A DNA stretch of 64,000 nucleotides from Jannaschia sp. GRR-S6-38. GTDB taxonomy: Bacteria; Pseudomonadota; Alphaproteobacteria; Rhodobacterales; Rhodobacteraceae. A model generated the notes under the pieces. It had not been told where the DNA came from. It saw nothing but the letters and a program-made list of their open reading frames with translations, and did no database searches. Positions within the stretch are counted from its first letter, which is position 1. Every line of letters begins with the position of its first letter. The stretch covers positions 2,749,501 to 2,813,500 of the forward strand of contig NZ_CP122537.1 in NCBI RefSeq assembly GCF_029853695.1, in the 5' to 3' direction. This document shows positions 28,644-37,712 of this stretch, in pieces. The position numbers were made by a program, and so were the translations under genes.

Positions 28644-30443
28644 ATGTTCCGGCGCCCTCGTCACGACAATCTCGACCCCGCGGTGCCCGGCGAACGGGTG
28701 ATGCCCGGGCTCAGCTGGACCGTCCGCATCGTCATCGTGCTGGTCCTGATGGCCGCGCTGGCCGCCATCTGGGTCGCCAACACCCTGCTGACCGAACGGC
28801 TGGTCGAGACGACACGGCAGCGCGCCGAGCTGCGCCAGTCGCTCTATGCCGGGGCGATCCTGTCGGAGCTGCAGCGCAACTCGGTCGTGCCGCTGCTGCT
28901 GGCGCGCGACCCGACGCTGATCGCGGCGCTCAATGCGCGCGACTATTCGGCCAGCTCGCAGCGCCTCATCTCCTATGTCGACGAGATCGGCGCGGCCTCG
29001 ATCCGCCTTCTCGACATGGACGGCCGGGTCGTCGCCGCGACCGACCGCAAGGAGCTGGGCACCGATTACGGCGCGACGCCCTTCTTCACCGAGGCCGTGG
29101 ACACCACCGACACGGTCTTCACGCTCGCGCCCAACGAGGCGGGAATCTTCGAGGCCAGCTTCAGCCGCACCGTCCAGGACGGGCCCCGCCAGCTGGGCGT
29201 GCTGCAGGTCGAGGTCGACCTCGCCCAGTTCGAGAGCCGCTGGCGCGGGACCACGGCGGCCGTTGCGGTGACCGACGCGGGCGGCAGTGTCATCCTCTCG
29301 ACCGAGCCGCGCTGGCGCGGCAAGCCGCTGTCCGAAGCGCTGGAGGCGACCTCGGTGCCCTCCGCGCTGCAACGCGCGCTGGCCTCCGCCGGCGCCTTCG
29401 GCCCGGATATCGAGGAAGGGTTCTTCACCGGCGCCTCGCTGATGCAACTCGAGACGCGGGTGCCGTTCCGCGGCTGGCGGCTGGTCAGCTTCACGAGCTA
29501 CGAATCGGTGCGCGAACGGGTCAACGGCGTGCTGGCGCTGATCATCATGGGCTTCGCGCTCCTGCTGGCGCTGGGCTTCTACCTGCTCAACCGCCGTTCG
29601 CAGCTGCGCTCGCTGCTGTTCCAGCGTGAGTCGGTCGAGTTGCGCCGCCTGAACGACCGGCTGACCCGCGAGGTCGCGGAACGCAAACGCGTGCAGGAGG
29701 AGCTCAAGGAGACCGAGCAGAGCCTTGCGCAGAGCTCGAAACTGGCGGCGCTGGGCGAGATGTCGGCGGCGGTCAGCCACGAGCTCAACCAGCCGCTCGC
29801 GGCGATGAAGACCTATCTCGCCGGCGCGCGGCTTCTGCTGCAGCGGCGGCGCGCCGACGAGGCGCTGTCCTCCTTCCAGCGCATCGACGACCTGATCGAG
29901 CGGATGGGCGCGATCACGCGGCAGCTGAAGTCCTATGCCCGCAAGGGCGGCGAGGCCTTCGAGCGCGTCGACGTCCGCGACGCCGTATCCTCGGCCCTGA
30001 CACTGATGGAGCCGCAGCTTCGGCAGGAGAAGGTGCGGCTGAGCCAGCATCTGCCGGATCATCCCGCGCCGGTCCTGGCCGATCGGCTTCGGCTCGAGCA
30101 GGTCATCATCAACCTCGTGCGCAACGCGCTGGACGCGATGAAGGGGCAGACGAGCCGCGAACTCGACATCCTGCTGACCGTGGGCGACGAGGTCGTGCTG
30201 GCGGTTCGAGACACGGGCCATGGCCTCGACGATCCAGACCAGCTCTTCGAGCCGTTCTTCACCACCAAGAAGCCGGGCGAGGGGGTGGGGCTGGGCCTCG
30301 CGATTTCCTCGGGGATCGTGGCCGATCTGGGCGGGCGGCTGACGGCGCGCAACGGGCAGTCCGGCGGGGCCGTCTTCGAGGTGCGCCTGCCGGCGCTGGG
30401 CGAAGGAAAGGGCGACCGCGGGGCGATCGAAGCGGCGGAATGA
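28644..30443 (+). CDS. dctB: C4-dicarboxylate sensor histidine kinase DctB
   Basis: 599 residues. Transmembrane helix 1 (about residues 24-45), a periplasmic double-Cache-like sensor domain (SLYAGAILSELQRNSVVPLL, then TDYGATPFFTEAVDTTDTVF), helix 2 (VNGVLALIIMGFALLLALGFYL), a coiled linker, HisKA with AAVSHELNQPLAAMKTYLAG (H379) and a HATPase domain (NLVRNALDAMK, DTGHGLD, GEGVGLGLAISSGIV). This matches DctB, which senses C4-dicarboxylates such as succinate and phosphorylates DctD. The DctD partner follows after 147 bp. No Dct transporter genes are in the window. Confidence 0.92.
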   Translation: MFRRPRHDNLDPAVPGERVMPGLSWTVRIVIVLVLMAALAAIWVANTLLTERLVETTRQRAELRQSLYAGAILSELQRNSVVPLLLARDPTLIAALNARDYSASSQRLISYVDEIGAASIRLLDMDGRVVAATDRKELGTDYGATPFFTEAVDTTDTVFTLAPNEAGIFEASFSRTVQDGPRQLGVLQVEVDLAQFESRWRGTTAAVAVTDAGGSVILSTEPRWRGKPLSEALEATSVPSALQRALASAGAFGPDIEEGFFTGASLMQLETRVPFRGWRLVSFTSYESVRERVNGVLALIIMGFALLLALGFYLLNRRSQLRSLLFQRESVELRRLNDRLTREVAERKRVQEELKETEQSLAQSSKLAALGEMSAAVSHELNQPLAAMKTYLAGARLLLQRRRADEALSSFQRIDDLIERMGAITRQLKSYARKGGEAFERVDVRDAVSSALTLMEPQLRQEKVRLSQHLPDHPAPVLADRLRLEQVIINLVRNALDAMKGQTSRELDILLTVGDEVVLAVRDTGHGLDDPDQLFEPFFTTKKPGEGVGLGLAISSGIVADLGGRLTARNGQSGGAVFEVRLPALGEGKGDRGAIEAAE

Positions 30444-30502
30444 CCGCCGCCGCCGGCACCGCCCGCGCCGGGCCCATGCGCGCCCTTTCGCTCCTCCGGG
30501 CC

Positions 30503-30522
30503 GCCCCGCGCCGCGGGGCTTT
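30503..30522 (+). terminator. Terminator-like hairpin between dctB and dctD
   Basis: GCCCCGC-GCC-GCGGGGC followed by TTT. The 7-bp stem with a short T run could partially attenuate transcription from dctB into dctD. A strong ribosome-binding site (AAAGGAGG) precedes dctD. Confidence 0.3.
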
Positions 30523-30590
30523 GCACATGCGGCAGGCCACGTAGATATCAGGGAGCGAGGCGATAGCCGCCGCTGACCAAAGGAGGCCTC

Positions 30591-31925
30591 ATGGCCGAAC
30601 AGACCAGGATCGCGATCGTCGATGACGAGCAGGACATGCGGCAGTCGATCAGCCAGTGGCTGGCCCTGTCGGGATTCGCGACCGAGACCTATGGCTCCGC
30701 CGAGGAGGCGCTCAAGAAGATCGGGCCCGACTACCCGGGCGTGGTGATCAGCGACATCCGCATGCCCGGCATGGACGGCATGGTCTTCCTCAAGCGGCTG
30801 ATGAGCGCCGATAGCGGCCTTCCGGTCATCATGATCACCGGTCATGGCGACGTGCCGATGGCCGTCGAGGCGATGCAGCTGGGCGCCTACGACTTCATGG
30901 AGAAGCCGTTCAATCCCGACCGGCTGACCGAACTCGCCCGCCGCGCCAGCCAGGCGCGCAAGCTGACGCTCGATAACCGCGCGCTGCGCCGCGAGCTGTC
31001 GGACGGCACGGTCCTGATGCGCAAGCTGATCGGGACGAGCCCCGCGATGGAGCGGCTGCGCGAGGACATCCTCGACCTGGGCCAGGCCGACACGCATGTG
31101 TTGATCGACGGCGAGACGGGCACCGGCAAGACCCTCGTGGCCCACGCGCTGCACGCGGTCGGGCCGCGGCAGGGCAAGACCTTCGCGCTGACCTCCTGCG
31201 CGGCGCTGGGCGAGGAGGAGCTGGGCGCCAAGCTGTTCGGCCCCGTCACCGAGGGCGGTCTGCCCCTGGTGGAGGAGGCCCGCGGCGGCACGCTGGTGCT
31301 CGAGGATATCGAGGCGCTGCCGCTTGCCCTGCAGGCGCGGCTTCTGACCTTCATCAACGACCAAGGCACGCCGGCCGAGACGCGCATTGTGGCGATCCAC
31401 AACGGCTCGGATCCCGAGAAGACCCTCGAGGACTCGCTGCGGCCCGACCTGTTCTATCGCCTCGCCGCGATGAAACTGGTTCTGCCGCCGCTGCGCAATC
31501 GCGGCGAGGACGTGCTGACGCTGTTCACCCATTTCGCCGAGAGCTTCGGCGAGGAATACGGCGCCACCCCGCCCCAGCTTTCCGCGCAGGAGGCCGCGCA
31601 GCTCTTGCAGGCGCCCTGGCCGGGCAACGTGCGCCAGCTCATCAACCTCGCCGAGCGCGCGGTCCTGCAGCAGCGCCGCGGCACCGGCTCGATCTCTTCG
31701 CTCCTGATGTCGGACACGCAGGAGCAGGGCGAGACGGTGCAGGTCACGACCGAAGGCAAGCCGCTCAAGGAATATGTCGAGGCCTTCGAGCGGATGCTGA
31801 TCGACAACACGATGCGCCGGCATCGCGGCTCGATCGCGGGCGTGATGGAGGAGTTGTCGCTCCCCCGCCGGACCCTGAACGAGAAGATGGCGAAATACGG
31901 GCTGAGCCGGTCGAACTACCTCTGA
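30591..31925 (+). CDS. dctD: DctD-family response regulator lacking the GAFTGA loop
   Basis: 444 residues: receiver domain with phosphoacceptor D55 (VVISDIRMPGMDG), an AAA+ domain with Walker A GETGTGKT and Walker B-like GGTLVLEDIEALP, sensor regions, and a C-terminal Fis-type helix-turn-helix (RHRGSIAGVMEELSLPRRTL). Family activators use a GAFTGA loop to contact sigma-54. Here that segment reads LFGPVTEGGLPLVEEARGGT (near residues 215-235), with the motif absent. Related rhodobacterial NtrC lacks it and works with sigma-70. This protein may therefore regulate dicarboxylate genes without sigma-54, an inference. It is downstream of dctB. Confidence 0.88.
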   Translation: MAEQTRIAIVDDEQDMRQSISQWLALSGFATETYGSAEEALKKIGPDYPGVVISDIRMPGMDGMVFLKRLMSADSGLPVIMITGHGDVPMAVEAMQLGAYDFMEKPFNPDRLTELARRASQARKLTLDNRALRRELSDGTVLMRKLIGTSPAMERLREDILDLGQADTHVLIDGETGTGKTLVAHALHAVGPRQGKTFALTSCAALGEEELGAKLFGPVTEGGLPLVEEARGGTLVLEDIEALPLALQARLLTFINDQGTPAETRIVAIHNGSDPEKTLEDSLRPDLFYRLAAMKLVLPPLRNRGEDVLTLFTHFAESFGEEYGATPPQLSAQEAAQLLQAPWPGNVRQLINLAERAVLQQRRGTGSISSLLMSDTQEQGETVQVTTEGKPLKEYVEAFERMLIDNTMRRHRGSIAGVMEELSLPRRTLNEKMAKYGLSRSNYL

Positions 31926-31932
31926 GCGCGGG

Positions 31933-32736
31933 ATGCGCGTCGTCAGTCTGAACGCCTGGGGCGGCGCGGTCTGGGACGCCTTGTCGGATTGGGTCGAACG
32001 CGCCGAGTTCGACATGCTTTGCCTGCAGGAGGTCACGCGCCGGCTGGAACCGGGGCCGGACTGGCTGGTCTATGGCGACGCCTATCGCCACCTCGATCAG
32101 CGCGCGGATCTGTTCGGCGATGTCTCGGCGCGGCTGGCCGGCTGGCAGGCCGCCTTCGCACCGGCGGCGCGGGGGCCGTTGCGGGATGCGGACGGCCGGA
32201 TGCACCGCTCCGAGCATGGCATCGCCGCCTGGGTCGCGCCGGGTCTCGCCGTGACCGCCCGCCTGCAGGGCTTCGTCCACGGGGCGTTTCGCGCCGAGGG
32301 CTGGGGGTCCGAGCCGGTGCCCCGGGCGGTGCAGTCGCTGCGAGTCGAGGGCGCGGGCCGCCCGGTCGCGGTCACGCATTTGCACGGCCTGCGCGATCCG
32401 CGGGGCAAGGGCGATACGCCGGAACGCGCGGCGCAGACGGCCGCGCTCGTCGCCCATCTTCGGGCCTTCGACGCGGGCGGGGCCTGTCGCGTCGTCGCGG
32501 GGGACCTGAACCTTCGGCCGGACAGCGCGACCTTCGCGGCCCTGCGCGCCGAAGGGCTGGTCGATCTGGTGACCGGGCGGGGCCACGCGGATACGCGCAC
32601 ACGCCTTTACACCAAGCCCGAGCGGCATGCGAATTACTGTCTCGTCTCGGATTCCGGCCGCGTTCGGGGCTTTGCCGTTCCGGCCACGCCGGTGCTGTCG
32701 GATCACCGCCCCCTGATCCTGGAGCTGGCGGCCTGA
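31933..32736 (+). CDS. Endonuclease/exonuclease/phosphatase family protein
   Basis: 267 residues of the metal-dependent EEP fold. Motifs are MRVVSLNAWGGAVWD at the N-terminus, MLCLQEVTR (the metal-binding glutamate), VTHLHGLRDPRG, VVAGDLNLRPDSATF and the C-terminal VLSDHRPLILEL, which provides the catalytic Asp-His. Members cleave nucleic acids, phospholipids or sphingomyelin; substrate cannot be told. It starts 8 bp after dctD stops, so it may be co-transcribed. Confidence 0.88.
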   Translation: MRVVSLNAWGGAVWDALSDWVERAEFDMLCLQEVTRRLEPGPDWLVYGDAYRHLDQRADLFGDVSARLAGWQAAFAPAARGPLRDADGRMHRSEHGIAAWVAPGLAVTARLQGFVHGAFRAEGWGSEPVPRAVQSLRVEGAGRPVAVTHLHGLRDPRGKGDTPERAAQTAALVAHLRAFDAGGACRVVAGDLNLRPDSATFAALRAEGLVDLVTGRGHADTRTRLYTKPERHANYCLVSDSGRVRGFAVPATPVLSDHRPLILELAA

Positions 32737-33150
32737 TCCCCGCCGCCGCCCGTATCCGCCATTGCAACCGCGCGCCATTTGTCACAGATAGGTGACACGG
32801 TCCTGCCCCCGGACGCTCGGGCGTAGGGACCGGTTGAGATTCTTTCCCGTGCATCATCGGCGCCTCGATTCGGCCCGCGCATCGGGGAAAGTTTGCGTCC
32901 GCGCGGCCCAAGTCCGCGGACGGAGAGACGCCCGCGACCCGAGGTCCGGGCCTTTAAGCGGATCCGCGCCCGGAGGCCAAGCCCCGGCGCACGGGTCGGA
33001 ATGAGAGCCGCGATGACGCAGGTCGAGACAGCGACGAACCGGATGCGGCAAGCCCGCACCGAAGCGCTGCTGACTGCGCTCGCCCCATCTAGACAGGCAC
33101 GAAGGCTGGCCCCCCCGGGGGGCGTGGTCACGTGACCTGCGGAAAGCACA
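32737..33150 (+). promoter_or_regulatory. Long structured leader / promoter region of rne
   Basis: This 414-bp gap holds no convincing gene. A perfect inverted repeat TGTCAC-N6-GTGACA lies at 32780-32797. An 8-bp perfect stem (CGTCCGCG / CGCGGACG, 32896-32922) and further GC-rich complementary stretches follow. RNase E genes commonly have long 5' untranslated leaders with hairpins that the enzyme itself cleaves to control its level. This region fits that picture, but autoregulation here is inference. A 44-codon frame at 33001-33135 is present but unconvincing. Confidence 0.5.
32780..32797. promoter_or_regulatory. Inverted repeat TGTCAC-N6-GTGACA upstream of rne
   Basis: An exact 6-bp inverted repeat with a 6-bp AT-rich spacer (AGATAG), about 350 bp before rne. 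The half-site spacing is that of a dimeric helix-turn-helix regulator (CRP/FNR-like spacing, although the sequence is not a standard site). Confidence 0.35.
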
Positions 33151-36100
33151 ATGGCGAAGAAAATGCTGATCGACGCCACCCACCCGGAGGAGACCCGGGT
33201 CGTGGTGGCAGACGGGAACAAGGTCGAGGAGTTTGACTTCGAGAGCCTGAACAAGCGGCAGCTTGCGGGCAACATCTATCTGGCGAAGGTCACTCGGGTG
33301 GAGCCGTCGCTCCAGGCCGCCTTCGTCGATTACGGCGGAAACCGGCACGGCTTCCTCGCCTTCTCGGAAATCCATCCCGATTACTACCAGATCCCCAAGG
33401 CCGATCGCGACGCGATCCTGGCCGAGGAGCGCGCCTATGCCGAGGCGCAGGCCGCCGCCGACGAGGCCGCGGATGACAAGGCACGCGCCGCGCGCGGAGA
33501 GGACGAGTCCGACGAGGACAGCATCGACGAGGCGCCCGAGGCCGCGGCCGAGGAGGCGCCCAAGAAGTCCCGCAGCCGCTCGCGCAGCCGGTCCCGGTCG
33601 CGCAAGAAGGCCGACACGGGTGACGAGCGCCAAGCGGACGACGCCGGGTCGAACGGCGATGAGGGCGAGGCGCCCGCCGCCGAGGCTGTGGCTGCGGAGG
33701 AGGCCGAGGAAGGCCCGGCCGTCGTGACCGGCACCGGTCCCGAACTGTCCGAGGCCGCCGAAAGCGCGGCTCCGGAAGAAGGGTCCGAGGCGGATGCGCC
33801 CGAGGCGGATGCCACGGACGGCCCGAACCGGACGATCGCGGAGAGCGCGGGCCTCGAGGACGAGACCCGCGGCGAGGACGACGCACCGGAGCCCGCCGAA
33901 GGCGCCTCCGAGGCGGAGGCCCAGCCGGATGCCGATCCGGCCCCCGAGACCACCGACGAGGACGGCGCGTCGCAGGCCGAGGCCCGCCCCGACCCCAAGG
34001 GCATGGAAACCGTCGATGCCGACGCGGCCGACGATGCCGGGGAGGACTCCGACGCGGCAACCGACGCGGCGGTGGAAGGCTCCGACGACAGCGACGAGAA
34101 GCCCAAGCGCAAGTCGCGCAGCCGGTCCCGCTCGCGCGGGCACAAGAAGGCTGCCGACGAGAAGGATGACAGCGTCGAGACCGTCGCCGATGACGACGAG
34201 CCTGAGGAGATCCGCCCGGCGCGCAAGCCGCGCCCGCGCAAGTACAAGATCCAGGAGGTCGTGAAGGTCCGCCAGATCATGCTCGTGCAGGTCGTCAAGG
34301 AGGAGCGCGGCAACAAGGGCGCCGCGCTGACCACCTATCTCAGCCTCGCGGGCCGTTACTGCGTGCTGATGCCGAACACGGCGCGGGGCGGCGGGATCAG
34401 CCGCAAGATCACCAATGCGGCCGATCGCAAGAAGCTCAAGGAGATCGCCTCCGAGATCGACGTGCCGCAGGGCGCGGGCCTGATCGTGCGCACGGCGGGC
34501 GCCAAGCGCACCAAGACCGAGATCAAGCGCGACTACGAATACCTCCAGCGGCAATGGGAGCAGGTGCGCGAGCTCACGCTCAAATCCATCGCGCCCGCGC
34601 CGATCTACGAGGAAGGCAACCTGATCCACCGCTCGATCCGCGACTATTACAGCCGCGACATCGACGAGGTGATCGTGGACGGCGAGGCCGGCTACCGCGA
34701 GGCCAAGGCCTACATGAAGCTGATCATGCCCTCCCACGCCAAGAACGTGAAGCTGCATGACGGCGGCGGGCTGCCGCTCTTCGCGAAATACGGGGTCGAA
34801 TCCTACCTCGCGGGGATGTTCAACCCGACCGTCCAGCTGAAATCGGGCGGCTACATCGTCATCGGCATCACCGAGGCGCTGGTCGCCATCGACGTGAACT
34901 CGGGCAAGTCGACGAAGGAAGGCTCGATCGAGGACACCGCGGTCAAGACCAACCTGGAGGCCGCCGAGGAGGTCGCCCGCCAGGCCAAGCTGCGCGATCT
35001 CGCGGGGCTGATCGTCATCGACTTCATCGACATGGACGAGCGCAAGAACAACGCCGCCGTCGAGAAGCGGCTGAAGGACGCGCTCAAGCACGACCGCGCC
35101 CGCATCCAGGTCGGCCGCATCTCGGGCTTCGGCCTTCTGGAGATGTCGCGCCAGCGGCTGCGGCCGGGCATGCTGGAGGCCACGACGCAGGCCTGCCCGC
35201 ATTGCCAGGGCACGGGGCTGATCCGGTCCGACGATTCGGTCGCGCTCGGCATTTTGCGCGCGCTTGAGGAGGAGGGGACGCGCAAGCGGTCGCGCGAGGT
35301 GCTGCTCAAGCTGCCGGTCGATATCTGCAACTACCTGATGAACGAGAAGCGCGAGCATCTGGCGCAGATCGAGGCGCGCTACGACATGGCCGTCCGCGTG
35401 ACCGCCGACCCGTCGCTGGTGGCGCCCGACTTCCACATGGAGAAGTTCAAGACCGCCACGCGGGTCGTGCCGAAACCGGCGGCGACCGTGGTCGGGATGG
35501 ACACCTCCTGGACGCCCGAAGAGGACGAGGACGAGGACGATATCGTCGAGGCGGAGGCCGAGGAGGCGTCCGACGACCGCGACGAGGGCGAGGCCCGGGG
35601 CCGCGGCCGGTCCGAGTCCGGCGAAAACGGCGAAAATGGTGAAGGTAGCGGCAAGAAGAAGCGCCGCCGCCGTTCGCGGCGTCGCAAGAAGGGCGACGAG
35701 AACGGCAATGCCGAGGCGGGCGAAAGCGCCGATCAGGGCCAGGCCGCCTCCGAGGCGGGCGAGCCCCGGCCGGACGAGGTCGCCGCACCCGAGATGCCGC
35801 CGCAGGACGCCGTGCCCGAGACCACGCAGGCCGACGCGCCCGACGTGCCGCAGGCCGAGGAGGGCGAGAAGCCGAAATCCCGCTCGCGCAGCCGCTCGCG
35901 GAAGAAGGCGCCCGCGCCCGAGGTCGAGAGCCCGTCCGAGGCGCAGCCCGAGATGGCCGAGGCCGTGGATGCGCCCGTAGCCGAGGCGGCGCCCGCCGAG
36001 GCGGAGGCCCCGGCGGCTCCCGAGGCCGCGCAGAAGCCGAAGCGCAAGACACGCGTCCGCGCCAAGGCGCCCGCGCCCTCCGAGCCGGTGCAGGAGGCGG

Positions 36101-36240
36101 CCGACGCCGCGGCGGAGGCGGCGCCCGAGCCGGAGCCTGAGCCGGAGCCTCAGCCCGCGCCCGAACCGGAGGCGGAGACCGCCGCCGAGGAGGGCGAGGC
36201 CAAGCCCAAGCGGCGCGGTTGGTGGTCCTTCGGCACCTGA
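33151..36240 (+). CDS. rne: Ribonuclease E/G with split S1 domain and SR-rich low-complexity inserts
   Basis: 1029 residues. The N-terminal S1 domain (MLIDATHPEETRVVVADGNK, FVDYGGNRHGFLAFSEIHPD) is interrupted by an acidic insert at about residues 95-360 and resumes at KYKIQEVVKVRQIMLVQVVK. The catalytic aspartates are D581 (VAIDVNSGKST) and D627 (DFIDMD). The zinc link is CPHCQGTG (C682, C685). The C-terminal 250 residues are acidic, with arginine-rich patches. RNase E initiates bulk mRNA decay and rRNA/tRNA processing, and its tail assembles the degradosome. Several serine/arginine tracts punctuate the low-complexity parts. It ends in a strong terminator and follows a long leader. Confidence 0.95.
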   Translation: MAKKMLIDATHPEETRVVVADGNKVEEFDFESLNKRQLAGNIYLAKVTRVEPSLQAAFVDYGGNRHGFLAFSEIHPDYYQIPKADRDAILAEERAYAEAQAAADEAADDKARAARGEDESDEDSIDEAPEAAAEEAPKKSRSRSRSRSRSRKKADTGDERQADDAGSNGDEGEAPAAEAVAAEEAEEGPAVVTGTGPELSEAAESAAPEEGSEADAPEADATDGPNRTIAESAGLEDETRGEDDAPEPAEGASEAEAQPDADPAPETTDEDGASQAEARPDPKGMETVDADAADDAGEDSDAATDAAVEGSDDSDEKPKRKSRSRSRSRGHKKAADEKDDSVETVADDDEPEEIRPARKPRPRKYKIQEVVKVRQIMLVQVVKEERGNKGAALTTYLSLAGRYCVLMPNTARGGGISRKITNAADRKKLKEIASEIDVPQGAGLIVRTAGAKRTKTEIKRDYEYLQRQWEQVRELTLKSIAPAPIYEEGNLIHRSIRDYYSRDIDEVIVDGEAGYREAKAYMKLIMPSHAKNVKLHDGGGLPLFAKYGVESYLAGMFNPTVQLKSGGYIVIGITEALVAIDVNSGKSTKEGSIEDTAVKTNLEAAEEVARQAKLRDLAGLIVIDFIDMDERKNNAAVEKRLKDALKHDRARIQVGRISGFGLLEMSRQRLRPGMLEATTQACPHCQGTGLIRSDDSVALGILRALEEEGTRKRSREVLLKLPVDICNYLMNEKREHLAQIEARYDMAVRVTADPSLVAPDFHMEKFKTATRVVPKPAATVVGMDTSWTPEEDEDEDDIVEAEAEEASDDRDEGEARGRGRSESGENGENGEGSGKKKRRRRSRRRKKGDENGNAEAGESADQGQAASEAGEPRPDEVAAPEMPPQDAVPETTQADAPDVPQAEEGEKPKSRSRSRSRKKAPAPEVESPSEAQPEMAEAVDAPVAEAAPAEAEAPAAPEAAQKPKRKTRVRAKAPAPSEPVQEAADAAAEAAPEPEPEPEPQPAPEPEAETAAEEGEAKPKRRGWWSFGT

Positions 36241-36260
36241 CAGCGCCCTGACGATCCCGG

Positions 36261-36294
36261 ACGCCGGCCCCCTCATGGGCCGGCGTTCGTCGTT
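36261..36294 (+). terminator. Rho-independent terminator after rne
   Basis: ACGCCGGCCC, loop CCTCAT, GGGCCGGCGT: a perfect 10-bp stem followed by TCGTCGTTT, 20 bp after the rne stop codon. Confidence 0.8.
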
Positions 36295-36316
36295 TCAGAG
36301 AGGCCCCGGCGCGCGC

Positions 36317-37624
36317 TCAGCGCCGGGGGGCGACGGCGAGGATGTCCTGCGCCCTGAGCCAGCCCGCCGAGCCGCGCGGCAATTGCGCCGAGGCGCGCTC
36401 GGCATGGATCCCGGCATCCTCCATCCGGCCCAGCACGGCGTAGCGCTCCGCCGCCGCCACCGAGGCGAGGCCGGGCTGGCCGAGCCGCGCATGGGCGGTC
36501 GCGAGGTCGCGCAGCATCCGGGGATCGAAAGGATCGCGGGAGCGCGCCCGCTCCAGCACCGGCAGCGCCTCCGAGAAGCGGCCCGTCGCCATCAACGCGC
36601 GGCCCAGCCCGGCCTGGATCAAGCCCTCGCGCGGGGCCAGTTCGGCGGCGCGGGCATAGCTCGCGACCGCCGCGCCGGCCCGGCCGCTTTCCAGCAGGAA
36701 CTGGCCCTTCAGCTCGTGGTAATAAGGGTCGGATCCGCGCGCGCGGATCAGGCTGTCGATCCCCGCCAGCGCGCGGGCCGCATCGGCCTGCCGGTGATGC
36801 GCGATGGCGCGGCGCAGGACCGCCACCTCGTCCTGCGCGCCGCGCACCCGGCTCAGCGTCCAGCGCGGCGCCCGCAGGAAGGCCGACAGCTTGCCGCGCG
36901 CCCGGGCGTGCCAGTAATCCACCGCCCCGGGCGGTCGCGGCTGTGCCGGATAGGCCGCGGCGAAGCCCTCGACCGCGCGCAGCCGGTCGCGGGTCAGCGG
37001 GTGGGTGCGGGCATAGGGGTCCTGCCGGCCCACCGACAGAAGCTCCTGGCCGCGGAAGATCTCCAGAACCTCGAGTGCCGCGTTCGGATCGGCCCCGGCC
37101 GCCGCCATGAAGCGTAGCGAGGATTGGTCGGCGCTGCTTTCCTCGGCGCGGGTATGCGCGAAGAGGCTGCGCTGCGCCGACGAGGCCGTGCCGACCGCGA
37201 GCCCGAAGCCCGCGCGCGGGCCCGCGGCCGCCGCCGCCGCCGCGCCCAGCAGGAGGCCCATCTTCGCGACATTCGCCGCCGAACGCGCCGCCGCCGGGCG
37301 CCGCGTCAGGTGGCCGTTGACGATATGCGCGGCCTCGTGCGCCAGCACGGCCTGCACCTGGTCCACCGTCTCCAGCCGCATCAGCAGGCCTGAATGGATG
37401 AAAATCGACCGGGCATCGCCGACGAAGGCGTTCATCTGGTCGTCGTCGATCAGGTAGATGCGGGTGGAAGCGGGCAGGCCGGCCGCGCGGAAGATCGGCG
37501 CCGCGACCTGGCGCAGCGCGTATTCGATCTCCGCGTCGCGGATCAGTCCCTGCGCGCGGGCGGGCAGGGCGGCCATCGCCAGCGTCCAGGCCAGGACCAG
37601 CGTCGCGGAAAGCAGGCGGATCAT
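36317..37624 (-). CDS. M48 metalloprotease with TPR domain (BepA-like)
   Basis: 435 residues with a signal peptide (LVLAWTLAMAALPARAQG). The zinc-protease motif is HEAAHIVNGH, followed by the third ligand region SSADQSSLRFMAAAG and HPLTRDRLRAVE. The C-terminal half is TPR-like (YARAAELAPREGLIQAGLGR, LERARSRDPFDPRMLRDLA). This is the architecture of E. coli BepA, which degrades or assists misassembled outer-membrane proteins at the BAM complex. ATG 37624 is chosen for the signal peptide. It is divergent from the aminotransferase gene. Confidence 0.9.
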   Translation of the reverse strand: MIRLLSATLVLAWTLAMAALPARAQGLIRDAEIEYALRQVAAPIFRAAGLPASTRIYLIDDDQMNAFVGDARSIFIHSGLLMRLETVDQVQAVLAHEAAHIVNGHLTRRPAAARSAANVAKMGLLLGAAAAAAAGPRAGFGLAVGTASSAQRSLFAHTRAEESSADQSSLRFMAAAGADPNAALEVLEIFRGQELLSVGRQDPYARTHPLTRDRLRAVEGFAAAYPAQPRPPGAVDYWHARARGKLSAFLRAPRWTLSRVRGAQDEVAVLRRAIAHHRQADAARALAGIDSLIRARGSDPYYHELKGQFLLESGRAGAAVASYARAAELAPREGLIQAGLGRALMATGRFSEALPVLERARSRDPFDPRMLRDLATAHARLGQPGLASVAAAERYAVLGRMEDAGIHAERASAQLPRGSAGWLRAQDILAVAPRR

Positions 37625-37712
37625 CGGCGTCTCCCTCGGCATGGCGGCGGGCCGCATTGACGCGCCCCCGGCGCGCGGGCCATTGCTCGGCCCGGGCAGT
37701 ATGGAGAGGCGC

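Noticed and set aside
33001..33135. 44-codon open frame in the rne leader
   Set aside because: No clear ribosome-binding site, arbitrary composition, and overlap with predicted leader structure. Kept only as a remark.
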